Shown here one piece after another: positions 19,853 to 31,147 of a stretch of DNA of 64,000 bases. The DNA comes from Molanna angustata (Eukaryota > Arthropoda > Insecta > Trichoptera > Molannidae). The notes below the pieces were generated by a model. That model worked only from the letters and a program-made list of their open reading frames with translations. It searched no databases and was not told where the DNA came from. Each line of letters starts with the position of its first letter. The first letter of the stretch is position 1. The translations under genes were made by a program, and so were the position numbers. The stretch spans positions 6,066,149-6,130,148 of the forward strand of contig OY754964.1 in NCBI GenBank assembly GCA_963576475.1, read 5' to 3'.

Positions 19853-20282
19853 GTACATACATACATACCATCACGCCATGTCCCTTGCGGGGCAGGCAGA
19901 GAGAACCGAACGCCACATCTTTCTATCCTGGCACGCATCCCTCGCCTCATCCACATTCATGCATCGTCTCATACATGTTCGTCTATTGCTCACACTTCTA
20001 ACATTTCCATCTTTCAAAATTTCGTTCACATGGTCGTGCCATCCCTTTCTTGGGCGTCCCGACCTCTCATTCCATTCCTTTCCCGTCAGGCGCTCCTCAT
20101 TCATTCTCCTCATGTGACCAAACCATACACAATTCATTCATCTTTCTGTCCATCCCTCCTCTGATATTCCAGACTCCCACTCTACATTCGGTTCTCCTCT
20201 TTTCGCCTACACCCTGGACCGTATCATGACGAGTGGCGGGCTTCGTCAATGTTTTCCCGGAGGAGTCCTCTTCTGTATTTTT
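19853..20282 (-). mobile_element. LINE family W, internally deleted
   Basis: Minus strand, 5' side: frame with CRVGVWNIRGGMDRKMNEL, like the start of an AP endonuclease domain. Directly joined in another frame is the RT C terminus WFGHMRRMNEERLTGKEW to MWRSVLSACPAR. The middle of ORF2 is absent. Ends with GTGATGGTATGTATGTATG. Confidence 0.65.
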
Positions 20283-20552
20283 ATTTTATTTTGTGTATAG
20301 GAATTTCAATGCTGGGCAACATTCTATTTTGGTGTTTTTTGGACTTAAAAGTTCAGAAAAGCAAGCGCATAAAGTAATCGCGTAAACTAGCCAATGACAG
20401 TTCGTAAGCCCTGTAGGTGCCTGAGTTCCTGGTTCTTCTATAATATCCCAACTTCGTCTCTATTGAGATGTTATTGTCAATAAAAATATCATTTATTGTA
20501 GAACCGTGAACTCCGTTATACTGAAATTCCACCTGTATTAATGTCATTTAAA

Positions 20553-20558
20553 TTTATT
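20553..20558 (-). terminator. Candidate poly(A) signal of F8A
   Basis: TTTATT on plus is AATAAA on minus, about 105 bp after the stop; another lies at 20493-20498. Confidence 0.5.
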
Positions 20559-20661
20559 TGAATGTTGAAGTTGTTTATGGCGATGGTCCTTATATAGGCG
20601 TAAAACCTTTTCGCATTTTATGGAATGTATGAGAATGTAAATTTACATTCAATCTTTCAAT

Positions 20662-20834
20662 TTACATGTTGACTTCATATGTTTCTACAAGAGCTCTCAT
20701 AATATCCATTTGATCCATAGTTAAGAAAACCTTCATTTCAGTCATTAACATTATCAGTGTCTTTATATCATTCATTTTACATGCAGATAAAACAGACTGA
20801 AGATGTAAATATAATTCTGGATGCAAAAGAGAAT
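20662..20834 (-). CDS. F8A: F8A/HAP40 exon 6 and stop
   Basis: Acceptor TTTCAG at 20835; stop TAA at 20664-20662. Encodes LHPELYLHLQSVLSACKMND through VETYEVNM. Confidence 0.92.
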
Positions 20835-23800
20835 CTGAAACAAAACAAAAATCTTTATACGTTTGTAACTATCCTTGTATTGTTTTTTTTTTAAATATGT
20901 ACATAGTTTAATAAATAAGAATGAACAATTAGGAGAAAAAGGTATAATAACATGCGCACTTTTCAATCTTTTGATTGTGACGGCTTCTAATTTGTAGAAA
21001 TCCATCATGAAAATGGTAATTATGAAACACATATAATTCTACAATCTATTTATTTTTACCCCGACGACCGTTTTGGCTTACAAGGCCATAATCAACTAGC
21101 CATTTTTTTCGGTACAATAACAGTAAATTTGTAGTAACAAATACTGCTATGGAAATAATCACATTGTTCACTGTTATAAAAAACAACTTCAATCATTTTT
21201 AGATGATTGCTATTTGAAAACTTTGATTTAAAAAAAACCGCATGCATGCAGTGGACTTCGAAGCTGATGTGTAAACTGGAGTAATAAAATGAGGAATATT
21301 TTTGTTCAAGGAATTGAACACTTCACTCGTTTTATGATAATGGCATTTGGCCAATGATATTTATTCTTTAAAGATAAATTGATTACGGAAGTTCTTCTCA
21401 CCTTGAGGTTGAAATGAGTCACTGTCTCCATCTAAAGAATATTTTTCAATAATTTTAGCTAGCGAAGCAGGAATTGTTTTGGGGGAAGGCTGAACAACAA
21501 GATACAAAAGCAGTCTATTCACTTCACACCTAAAAAATATTTTAACATTATCAACAAATACATTGTAAATTCTTGCATAAGATAGATATTATTTAAATAC
21601 ACATTTTTTTATGATTAAATTCAATTATCAAATAAAGATCTCAAATATATAATGCCATTATTACCTTTGAATATGAAAGACGTAATTGTGCTCTGTAGCT
21701 ATATCTTGGATTTTTTTGTACGTATCTAAAGCTTCTGAGTATTTTTCTAAAAGAAAATAGAATTAGTGTAACATGACATCTATAATCATAATTTTTTTCA
21801 TTAACAAATATAGAGCATGCAAAGATTTGTAAGGAGCATAGAGGCTAGCGTCCATACAGAAACAGCGGTTAGATGGGAGATTTTTGTCTCCTAGCAATTA
21901 CGTGTGCGCTTTGTATGATGCTGATCGATTAGCACTTTGCTTGCTGAGGATTAGAGTATTCTATGTCCATTTAAAAAAAACTAATTGATAGTTTAATTGA
22001 TTTTTTTTTAATTTTTCTATAAAAAATCCAATACTTGAAGTTAGAAAATTTGATTCCTCTCATATCAATGTCAATTTCCAGTGCCAAATGTTATTGATAC
22101 GAAATAAATATATTTTTTTTTGAATTTTCATTCTCATTTTTCTCGGTTTCATACTTTATGGACATCGAATACTCTAATAATAATAATGAATAGAATTTAT
22201 GAAGCACCGTTTAGTGATACAAGATAACTCCCAAGAGCGCTGTAGCTTATTTGTTGGCTCTACGAAACAAAGCAGTCTTAAAAAGTCTACCGAAGGTGTC
22301 AATGCTCTGAGCTCCACGTATGTCAAGGGGAAATTTATTCCATTTGCCCGTTAACACTGAAACCACGATCATAGTAAGCCGATCACTCTAATCCTCAACA
22401 AGCTACTTTAAATTCCTATACCTGCCTGCTGTGCCTGTATGGATGCTAGTCTTTAAAATTACTAATAAATATTTTTTGCCACAGACTGATCAAAATATTA
22501 TAGATTGAAGTTGTTATAAAAACAATAATATTTTAACCTCTGGCTATATTTTTAGTATATTATACATAGCTTCTCACACATTGTGTTATAAAAGTGCCAT
22601 ATTACTTAATCACCTTATCACTTAATTTTACTGACATTTTTGCCAAATTATATTTATATTATTATAGAAGATGACACAAATCACTCATATTTTGTATGGA
22701 TTGCCTTATTTACCTTGTTTTATATAGATAGTTGCAATTCTATTTAAACAATTAAGTGCGTGTCCTGAATTATTTTGATAATTCTCAATGGCGTGTTGAT
22801 AATAATACACAGCTTCGTCGTACTTCTCCAGCTTTTCTAGACTACCCGCTAGCTCCATGTTGATGGAAGCTCTAAGAGGGGAATTTTCTGGATATTTACT
22901 GCAAGCTTGACAGTATGAACCAATTGCAGCCTGAAATAAAGAAAATATCATTAAAACATATCAGGAGACATTTTATATATTATTTTGAACCCAAATCTAC
23001 AAAAAAACACGGAACATAATTGAACTTTAATAATAGTTGTTTTACATTTTTAAATAATATTTTGTAAAGTAATGCAAACACTGCAAATATAAATATTTTA
23101 TTTTTATTATAAATCTCTTGTGAGCTGATGAAAATATGGATTTATTTGTAAAATTTTTGATATGTTGGGAAAGGATGAAATACTGAAAAAACTTAAAAAG
23201 TGAATAGTGCATTCATTCTAGTAATGTGTAACACATGTATCTGAAAAAGGCTAACTGGTCATACATCATCAATAGGATGACAAATAGATTAACTACAATT
23301 AAGAAACCTCAGGCGAAATATTTGCCGATATCTATACAGTTTATTTTATTTTATTGAGCATAGACATGGCATGAATGCCCAAATTTTTCTTTACATAATA
23401 TTGAAATAATAGGGTAAGTGTATGGTGTTTGGACATATTTCCTACCTTCACTACAATATGCAGTGTGTGGTAGATGTGGGTAGATGCAGTGTCTATTTTA
23501 TATCATGTTGCGGGTGAAAATCACAGTGAGTTTAGAGCTGTATATTTCAAATTAAACACAAGAATTAAAAGGTTACAACTGGGATAATACGTTGTTTTTG
23601 AATTTGAAGGTATATCAATATTATTCATTATATGAACTGAGTTGTATGTTATGAATAAGTGAGGAATTGGAGAAGAAAAAAAGGATATTTGTATTGAAGA
23701 TGTTTAATTGAAAAATATTTCTAATTATGGTATTGAAATTGAGGAAGGCTAATTGATGGATTATTCCCTCCTTAATATTCGTGTTAGTCTTCTATGGATA

Positions 23801-26713
23801 GATCCAATTATTTTTATGTATTTATCATAAGTAGGAGACCAGCGGCCTTACTCTCCACTGCAAATACGATACGACTCGCTAAGAACTTATCTTCGTAATA
23901 TAGAATAATGTGGTATGTAGAAATGTTTTAATACTCGATAATTGAACTTATGCAAACAACAGGTAGGTAAGTTCTAAACAATTTGAAATTGTGATCGGAT
24001 TCGAGATTCTTAAGAGTAAGGATGCATATTCTAATTTACCGTGTACTAAATATTTATATAGTGTTATAATAATTTAAGAACTATTTTAATTTTTTGTTTT
24101 TCTTGTAAAACTGTACATTTTGTATGAACATTTTTTTTATATTATCTATATAGCAGTAGCGGATTTATAGACAAACCCCAAAAGCCTGGCTTTCGTCTGC
24201 AAACATAGTAAAGAAATACATAAAAAAATAAATAAATCAAATTGCAGAAATATTGCCTGCACCTGTTCAATACGTTCGTTATAGCAGTCGTGTAATTACC
24301 GCACCCTATAGGTACCTATTGTATTATTATTCTATACCATTTGAAGCAAGACGTCGCTAGTTGGGCTTCATATGCTGATTGTTGTAAAGTTCCTTTCTCT
24401 TTCACACAAATAGAATTTCACTACGGGAATTTAGTCTCGCTCTATATTACATGTGTTCGGCTTCAAATAGCGAAATTCTAATTAACTACTAGAGTTGCAA
24501 GCAGGGTTCGTTTAGATTAAGAAATTGTAAATACGTTAAAATATGCGCGTTCATAGAAAAAAAAATATTATTAGTATAGCTTACGATAAAACTACCATTT
24601 CTAAGTAATATTTTTTCATTAGTTGACGTAAATACTGTTAAGTATTCTAACTGATATAAAGTTTTGAACAAAGCTATGTAAAATTAGCGTTCGTAGAATT
24701 TTTTTTTGTAACTATAGGTTTACAATAAAATAACCTTTTCGAAGTTTAATTTTTTCTTTAGTTTGACTTTAAGTACTGTTACTTGCATACAGTTTTAAAG
24801 AATAAAGGTAAAATTAGCACGTTTATGGAAAAATGGCATTGTTAGTATAGGTAATAATTTAATTATTGTGTACTTAACTTACCTTTTTCATGTTGTATTT
24901 CGCAAAATGCACGATATTCATGTCTATTTACATTAGCATTAAAGTTTTCTTTTGGGGTATGGTTAATCTACGTTATTGTAAATATAATTATAGTATCTTA
25001 TATACTAGTATTTTTGGTATTCATTTACTTGTTTTTTTATTTTCATTGTGGATAAATCTGTTGTGGATACTTATGTTGTGATGTACAGGATGTCTACAGT
25101 TCGTTGAGATGTCTACAGGAAATAATTTCATATAACAGGTTAGAAACACTATCATTTCATGACAAAAAGGAATTAATTACTAATTTAAGACACCTAATTT
25201 TAATCTTACTTATGAGGTCTCAAAAAAGATATTTTAATATATATGTTTATAAAACCAAATGGGTTGTCCTAATTACGAAACTTTTTGCGGAAATTGCACA
25301 TTTTTTTCCAACGCACCGTTTGGAATTGTACAGGATTTTTATTGAATTCTATAAAACGTCACCAATCGATATAATTAAAATCAATTTAATTCTTAAGATT
25401 CATTTCATTCTTTTGGTAAACATCAAATTGAATCAATTTTATCTCCTGAAAACAATGCGTGATTTATTATAATTCTGTGTGTTTTTAGTGTTTCGTTTTA
25501 TTTCGCAAATAATGTTAACGACAATATAAGTCCTAATCTAATTTTATTAATTATCTATAAAAAATACATTCTGCTACATATTAAAAATCATATTTTTATA
25601 TTTCTAGTGATTCGTTTTATTTGTATATGATATTTAAAGCAAACATTTTTTGCTGGCGTAATCCAACTGTCGATTTGTTCAAGAGAATTTATTTGTCTGT
25701 GTGTGTTTCCCTTAGAACTTTTGATCCGCTCTACGCACAGAGCCCAAAGTTTCAGAATATATAGAAAATTATAGGCCTACAATACTTTTATACTTATAAT
25801 TTTGAATTTCTCTTTCAGTCAGGGGTTATCAACATTTGAATTTTTACTATATTTTTCCATATATCTCAAAAACAATAAAAGTTAAAACGCTGAAAATTTG
25901 TAAAAATATATACAAATAAAAAATCATTATTTTTGTCCAAGGTTGCGTGGCTCGGAGGTCCTAGTATCGCCCCTGCTATATAGATATGACATTTGAATGT
26001 CGTATCAAATATGATGCCTGAAAATTGTTAGCTGTTTGTACTCTTTTTAGGATTTACTTCATTAACGTGGCAGTGCTCTATAATTTTATTTCAGTTATTG
26101 GTGAATGTGATAACCATACATTTAGTTACATTAAGATAAAGGTTGTTATTTTTGCATCAATTTTGTAGTGGTTAAAGTAGGGAAGAATGAGTATTATTTT
26201 ATAATTCTTGCTGAAAAACATGATTAACAACAATAAGATATATTTAAACAAAATAAGTACCTCTAAATTTTCTCTTCCTGGACTAAAACATTTCAATGAA
26301 CTTAATTTCAATTCAGCTTTCATAAATTGTCTCGCTGCTAAGAGGAGATATTCCGCTTCTCCAACTGTGTTGCCGATGGAACCTTCACATTTGGCAGAGT
26401 CCAAATAACACGCTCCAGCAAAAGTTGGCTGCTCTGACAATTCACACTGCACAGCCAAGTTACTGAATTCTTCTGTGGCTTCGGTTACATTAGGTTTTCG
26501 CATAAAACGCCTAGTTAAAAACAATAAACATTACAGTAACAGTAAAATAAAAAGTATTCTAAATTACAGAGCGGAAATTTGTGTCTTTTTGTTTGGTTAG
26601 AAGTCTGACGAAAACTATACCAATAAACATTTAGATGTAAATACTTACTTTTTCAGCTTACTTTCAACTGAGTTATATTTTTCTACAAAATCGGGACCTA
26701 AGTCTGTAGACAT
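20662..26713 (-). CDS. F8A: F8A / HAP40 homologue (40-kDa huntingtin-associated protein), complete
   Basis: Six minus-strand exons: 26649-26713, 26261-26510, 22714-22930, 21665-21746, 21402-21529 and 20662-20834. They sum to 915 nt, 304 aa plus TAA, with continuous phase (2,0,1,2,1). Diagnostic matches to vertebrate F8A1/HAP40 (371 aa): RFMRKPNVTEATEEF near residue 25, FAGACYLDSAKCE, RCEVNRLLLYLVVQPSPK, LAKIIEKYSLDGDSDSF, and a C-terminal ELYLHLQSVLSACKMNDIKT. The middle (ELAGSLEKLEKYDEAVYYYQ, YSEALDTYKKIQDIATEHNY) reads as TPR/SNAP-like helical hairpins. In animals HAP40 forms a stable complex with huntingtin and links it to Rab5 endosomes. It is shorter than the human protein because low-complexity linkers are missing. 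The start ATG at 26713 gives MSTDLGPDFVEKY. A poly(A) signal candidate is at 20553-20558. Confidence 0.93.
21402..21529 (-). CDS. F8A: F8A/HAP40 exon 5
   Basis: Acceptor TTTTAG at 21530, donor AAG|GTGAGA at 21401. Encodes RCEVNRLLLYLVVQPSPK, matching human CEVSRVLLLLLLQPPP. Confidence 0.92.
21665..21746 (-). CDS. F8A: F8A/HAP40 exon 4
   Basis: Acceptor TTTTAG at 21747, donor AAG|GTAATA at 21664. Encodes KYSEALDTYKKIQDIATEHN, again TPR-like. Confidence 0.9.
21951..22177. mobile_element. Nested MITE, 227 bp, 20-bp inverted ends
   Basis: Left TTAGAGTATTCTATGTCCAT; right end reversed TTAGAGTATTCGATGTCCAT (19 of 20). Confidence 0.65.
22190..22400 (+). repeat. Interspersed repeat family F
   Basis: Shares CCGTTTAGTGATACAAGAT and GTCAATGCTCTGAGCTC with 52990-53170, and the first part with 31860-31955. 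No coding; class unknown. Confidence 0.6.
22714..22930 (-). CDS. F8A: F8A/HAP40 exon 3
   Basis: Acceptor TTTCAG at 22931, donor AAG|GTAAAT at 22713. TPR-like helices, including SLEKLEKYDEAVYYYQHAIE. Confidence 0.92.
22931..24534. other. F8A intron 2, left part, no feature seen
   Basis: AT-rich. No repeat identified, apart from TA-rich runs. Confidence 0.4.
24535..24880. repeat. Diverged tandem repeat, about 135 bp x 2.5
   Basis: AAATATGCGCGTTCATAG at 24538, AAAATTAGCGTTCGTAG at about 24680 and AAAATTAGCACGTTTATGG at about 24812 begin successive units. Each continues with similar TAGTATAGxTTAC / TAAATACTGTTA blocks. Confidence 0.6.
24890..25480 (+). other. AT-rich open stretch in F8A intron 2
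   Basis: Contains an open frame of 122 codons (25104-25472) with no recognised domain or conserved motif and with AT-driven codon use. Probably chance or an old element. Confidence 0.3.
25662..25935 (+). mobile_element. Helitron-like element, 5' fragment
   Basis: Begins A|TCCAACTGTCGATTTG, then CTTTTGATCCGCTC, GGCCTACAA and CAGTCAGGGGTTATCAAC, as at 16710. Ends abruptly near 25935. Confidence 0.72.
26261..26510 (-). CDS. F8A: F8A/HAP40 exon 2
   Basis: Acceptor AACTAG at 26511, donor GAG|GTACTT at 26260. Holds the family signature RFMRKPNVTEA and YLLLAARQFMKAE. Confidence 0.92.
26649..26713 (-). CDS. F8A: F8A/HAP40 exon 1
   Basis: ATG at 26713, encoding MSTDLGPDFVEKYNSVESKL; donor GTAAGT at 26648, phase 2. 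Confidence 0.88.
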
Positions 26714-26914
26714 GATAATAATCAGTGAAATGTCAAATGAAAATACTGATAACGTGATAAATTGTGTCTTTTTACGATGTCACTCAACAAAGAGTATATA
26801 ATACCTTACGGATATCACTGAAGTTAAAACAGACTATATTATATTATGAATACTATCGATAAATATTTTGACATCTGAATTTGACGTTTGGTTCAATTTG
26901 AGTTTTAGGGTCGC

Positions 26915-27955
26915 GTTCTAAATCAGAGTGAATCGCTCTACTGGTGCGACCTGAAGTTGCAAAGAGAGCGACATTTGGGCGATGTTTAATCCGAACGGCA
27001 CTGAGCGATATTGGGGTGACTTAAAATTACGCGGGCGCGGGAAATTTAAAATTACAATGTTGGTGTTACTTTAGTTGTGTCATTTTGGTCAAAAATTATA
27101 ATAAAATAGTGGTTGTATCATTTGTTTTGGTGTTTATCGGATGTTTTCATTATAATAACGAGAGAATAATTTATTAATTATTAATTTTAAAAGCATTAAG
27201 CGTGTTGTGACTAGTGATTCGTATTATTTGTAAGTATTTACGATTTTTTCTTGTGTGTGCATAGTTTTCACGAGCTTTTCGAGTTTTGGGCATTCAAAAA
27301 TTGTTTATTTCCCTTAAAATGATAACCACTCATTTAAAAATACATTACTTTCATAAAACAAAATAGACTTACTGTTGATGTTTACCATTAAATAATGGCC
27401 TTCCACATTTTTTTGTGGTTGACCATTATTATCCATGATAAATTTGTATGAATTCATATTCATTGAATTTACTTATGTAAATTATAATAATTAAATAAAT
27501 TAAATACATTTACTGTTGATGTTTTCCATCAAATAATGGCCTTCCACATTTCTTTGTAGTTGATCATTATTATCTATGATAAATTTGTATGAATTTATAT
27601 CCATTGAATATCTTTTTGTAAATTATAATAAAATAAATTATATTAAAAATACAAATAAAACCGACTAAAATCATACCAAACTAAAAGTGATGACGACTAT
27701 GTGAAAAATTATAAATTGCCGCCAAGTAAAATGTCCCTTTGACTATGCGAAAATTCATAATTCCCGCCAAAAAATTTAAAAATTTGACAAGAGCGACATT
27801 CACCCTACTATTTCATCGAGCGACTTGGGCGACATTGGTGCGAGTCAACCGTGATTCCGAACGGGCAGAGTGAATCGTCGCGCGAATCGCTCGATGAATT
27901 CCGAACGCTTAGGATGACGCTCTAACATCGCCGAGCGTCTTTCCGAACGCTACCT
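26915..27955. mobile_element. About 1-kb element with long CpG-bearing inverted ends, 5' of F8A
   Basis: Left end AGGGTCGCGTTCTAAATC, then GAGTGAATCGCTC; right end reversed AGGTAGCGTTCGGAAAG, with GAGCG/GCGATT motifs repeated many times on both arms. GCGGGAAATTTAAA and GGCGGGAATTATGAA mark the inner ends. TIR identity is low, so it is an old DNA transposon or MITE. Confidence 0.5.
27370..27650. repeat. 141-bp tandem duplication inside that element
   Basis: TACTGTTGATG recurs at 27370 and 27511, each followed by AATAATGGCCTTCCACATTT and ATGATAAATTTGTATGAATT. Confidence 0.8.
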
Positions 27956-28309
27956 AGGAAAAACCATGGAAAAACTTTCCAGTTGTTAAAACAGAGTTCT
28001 GTAGACTTGTTCCTATGTTCAGACTGCTTTTTCGAATAACTTTTTTGATGATTTTGCATTTTTAGAGATACTTTTGTACTTTTTTTAAATATTCTACTCT
28101 TATGGAATATTTTTACTATGTATAAAATTAAATTAAATCATTCTTGAGATATGCAGCACCTAGCACAAGTGATTTTTTTAAATTATGCTACTGTGATATA
28201 TATTTTGCAGAAATCAGGCGTCTCATTGAATGAACAGTAATAATATATCTCGCAATATATGAACTTTGATGAATGTTGAATTCATGATGTTCTTGCTAAA
28301 CAATTGTCC

Positions 28310-28470
28310 TTACACCCTGTGAAATTGGTTGTTTCGTTGCTGAACGACAACTGCTTCCAACTAACCAATGTCACCAGCCCAAAGAAACAAGAATTGTTAT
28401 AAATTTATCTTCTGCTGGAGATCGAACCCAGCACGCTGGCACAGAAGCCATGCTACTTATCACTGAATCA
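28310..28470 (-). mobile_element. SINE family B, diverged
   Basis: B box remnant GATCGAACCCAGCA on plus (reverse TGGGTTCGATC) and the 3' end TACACCCTGTG. Confidence 0.65.
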
Positions 28471-28479
28471 ATTTTTAAC

Positions 28480-29350
28480 TAATATTCGAAAATAAAAGCA
28501 ATTTTATGTACAATCCATTTGAAGCTTGTTTGATAACTTCATTCTTCTATATCCTTCCATCTTCGTTGCTTTGATTATTGATTTTATTTTTTTTTATTTA
28601 TTATTTATAAAAAAAAATAAAAAATAATAAAATAAATAAATTAGTTTTTCGTTTAATTTATTTAGAAACAGGAAACAAAAAAATCATTGATGCAATACTT
28701 ACTATAATAATGCAATACTTACTATAATAATATTTACGAATCATTCCTTAAATTGTATTAGGTACATAAATTCAGTTGTATAGAAAAATAATGAATAGAA
28801 GTTACAAATTAATTTATGTTTATGTAATAATGGTTTTTGAACTGAAAAATGTAATTGCTGTTTAATCATTAATTTAATATTTTTCAATTATATAAAATAA
28901 TTATTATAAATTAGTTCGCATATACAATAAAAAATGTGAATATGCGAATTTCATGTAAAAATATTTTAATTTGTTGATCTAATTAACGATTAATTAAATA
29001 TATATTCCTCACTTTATAACATGGAGTCATAGAACAGAAAATCTTGATTCCCTCTTCTGTGCATGGAGTGAAGTGAGAAAGTTTTTTATATTAATGTAAA
29101 TTACATTTTATACATTTCGATATATGTAATTTTAAATCGTATAAACAATAACGTTTTATTGCGTAATTAATAACAAAAAGCTTTAACTAACAAAGTTGTG
29201 GATGCTACAGAATGCAAAATTCAAAATACATGTAAAATCATAAACTCTTCACATGACACGATTAAATAATGAGACCAAATTATAAATCATCTTGTGATAC
29301 ATAATTAAAATATATTATTTAATTAATATATTTAAATGGATTCGTTATTT
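28480..29350. other. AT-rich intergenic stretch
   Basis: Only a 21-bp direct repeat (AATGCAATACTTACTATAAT) at 28692-28730 and simple A/T runs noticed. Confidence 0.5.
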
Positions 29351-29354
29351 AACA

Positions 29355-29430
29355 TTATCATCATTGGCGCTACATTCCGCTGCGGACCCTGGCTTCCTCA
29401 ATAAATCGTTTTCCAAATGGCCTGACATTT
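29355..29430 (-). mobile_element. RTE-like LINE 3' scrap
   Basis: CATCATTGGCGCTACA, then GGACCCTGGCTTCC resembles the 3' end at 44945-45000 (GGGACCTGGCTTCC). Confidence 0.4.
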
Positions 29431-29467
29431 TCTCATTTAATTTTCTAGACTTCCGAGTGAGCAGAGA

Positions 29468-29695
29468 GCAAATTTGTATATTTTTGCTTGATTACAAATC
29501 GCCCACCTCGGCAAAATATCTCAAGATATTTGGCGACAACTATACGTACAAGAGAATAGAGTACCTACTCTATATTTTCCGGTAAATAACTTGAGAATTT
29601 TCGTCTAGGAGAGGGGCGGTTTTCGCTTGTACTAACCAAACAAAAAAACATATTTGCGCTCTGGTCACCATACGACATACTCAAGATATTTGTTG
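29468..29695. mobile_element. Foldback MITE
   Basis: Left arm GAGCAAATTTG ... ATCTCAAGATATTTGGC; right arm, reversed, GAGCGCAAATATG ... TCTCAAGTTATT. Half of it recurs at 9838. Confidence 0.5.
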
Positions 29696-30128
29696 CTAAA
29701 TAAGATGAATTGCCACTAAACTGTTTAACATATTTAAATTATTATTTATGAAAATAACATTTTGTGCTAATATTTATTTTAATCTTATCTATTTCTTATT
29801 TTAACTGGTTAAATTCTACGTTATTTTATATTCTACACATATCACAATTTGATATAACTCATACTATTTATTTCATATTTTCAATGTTTGAAACTGTCAC
29901 TTAATGAAAGAACTCTATAATTATTTAAATAAATATGAAGTACATAAAATTGTATATTAATAATATATTTGTTTATATTTTATTAATACTATTTCACCTT
30001 ACTCTAATTGAGCCTATACCTACCTACGAACCAAAAATTAATAATAATTTATTAGTTATAACAGGTGGGTATATAAGTACCTAGTATAGGTACACCCTAT
30101 CCGTAGGTATTATCATAGTTTTTTATTA

Positions 30129-30849
30129 CTAGTTGCATGTAACACATGAGATCCAACTGTCGATAGCGATAGTAGGTATAGTTGAAGAATAAGAATCAAA
30201 CTATAAACCCATAAATACAAATTATTTAATATTTTAAGATATTTGATTTTCTATACAACACATGTACCAAGGTATGTATGTCAAGATAGGGTAGTTGGAG
30301 GTCAGTCTTTTTTTCCTACCCAGAATATGAAAACAGCATGATGGTATGTATGTATGTTTGGAGATTAAGTATCAAACTATTGTCTTCATAGATATTGTCT
30401 ATCTTATTGACTACCATACGAATTGTATGAAGCAATGTCGTCACTAAATTCAATTTTTATAAAAATTGTTAAAGAGTTTGAGATGTGCTAATACAATGTT
30501 CATATTTTTTATAGCAAATTCAATTATCTAGTTGGGGTGTTTCGGCTTTTTTCGATATTTTCAAAAAAATTGGAAATATAGGCAGTTATACTCATAAATT
30601 TATCATAAAAAAAATGAAAAAACTAATTTGAGATTTTGTATTTGTCTATGTTTATACCAATTTTCAGAGTTCTAGATTTTATGGTTTCTGAGATATATGG
30701 AAAAATAAAGTAAAAATTCAAAAATTGATAACCCCTGACTGAAACAAAAATTCAAAATTCTGAGTATAAAAGTTTTGTAAGCCTTTAACTTTGTATATAT
30801 TATGAAATTTTGGGCTCTGTAAATTGAGAGGATCAAATCGACAGTTGGA
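30129..30849 (-). mobile_element. Helitron-like element, complete, 721 bp
   Basis: Plus strand runs A|CTAGTTGCATGTAACACATG, then TCCAACTGTCGATAGC, to ATCGACAGTTGGA|T. In element sense this is A|TC...CTAG|T with the 3' hairpin. Flanks are not direct repeats. Confidence 0.78.
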
Positions 30850-30855
30850 TAATAT

Positions 30856-31147
30856 ACTAGATGTCGTAGTTAGCAAATTTTGTATGAATCGAAGTTAGGC
30901 ATTTTTCCGGAGGATTTTTGATGTTTTGGTTCGCAAACCATATCGTTTTTCTATCGAGAACAACGACTAATGTGAATTGTTTTCAGATTTATTTGTCGAA
31001 AAACTAATACTTTGTTTATAAAGATTTAAGCAGAGAAGTTATCTAGGATGTGTTGAAATGTAAGGAAAACTGCAATATGTTGCCAACCAAAACGTCAAAC
31101 GCGCGATATTCCATGACTCACTTTTTGCACGGAGTACTACATCTAGT
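30856..31147. mobile_element. MITE, 292 bp, abutting the Helitron
   Basis: Ends ACTAGATGTCGTAG and CTACATCTAGT, flanked by ATAT-type sequence on both sides. Only 6 bp from the Helitron end. Confidence 0.5.

Larger units (their letters stand above)
21843..22451. mobile_element. Composite MITE with long imperfect inverted ends
   Basis: Left GGCTAGCGTCCATACAG; right end, reversed, ACTAGCATCCATACAG. Homology runs on to GAGGATTAGAGT on both sides (about 110 bp). Inside lie the nested element 21951-22177 and a family F repeat. In intron 3 of F8A. Confidence 0.6.

Noticed and set aside
25104..25472. 122-codon open frame in F8A intron 2
   Set aside because: No domain, AT-driven composition, no splice or promoter evidence. 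Possibly an old element.
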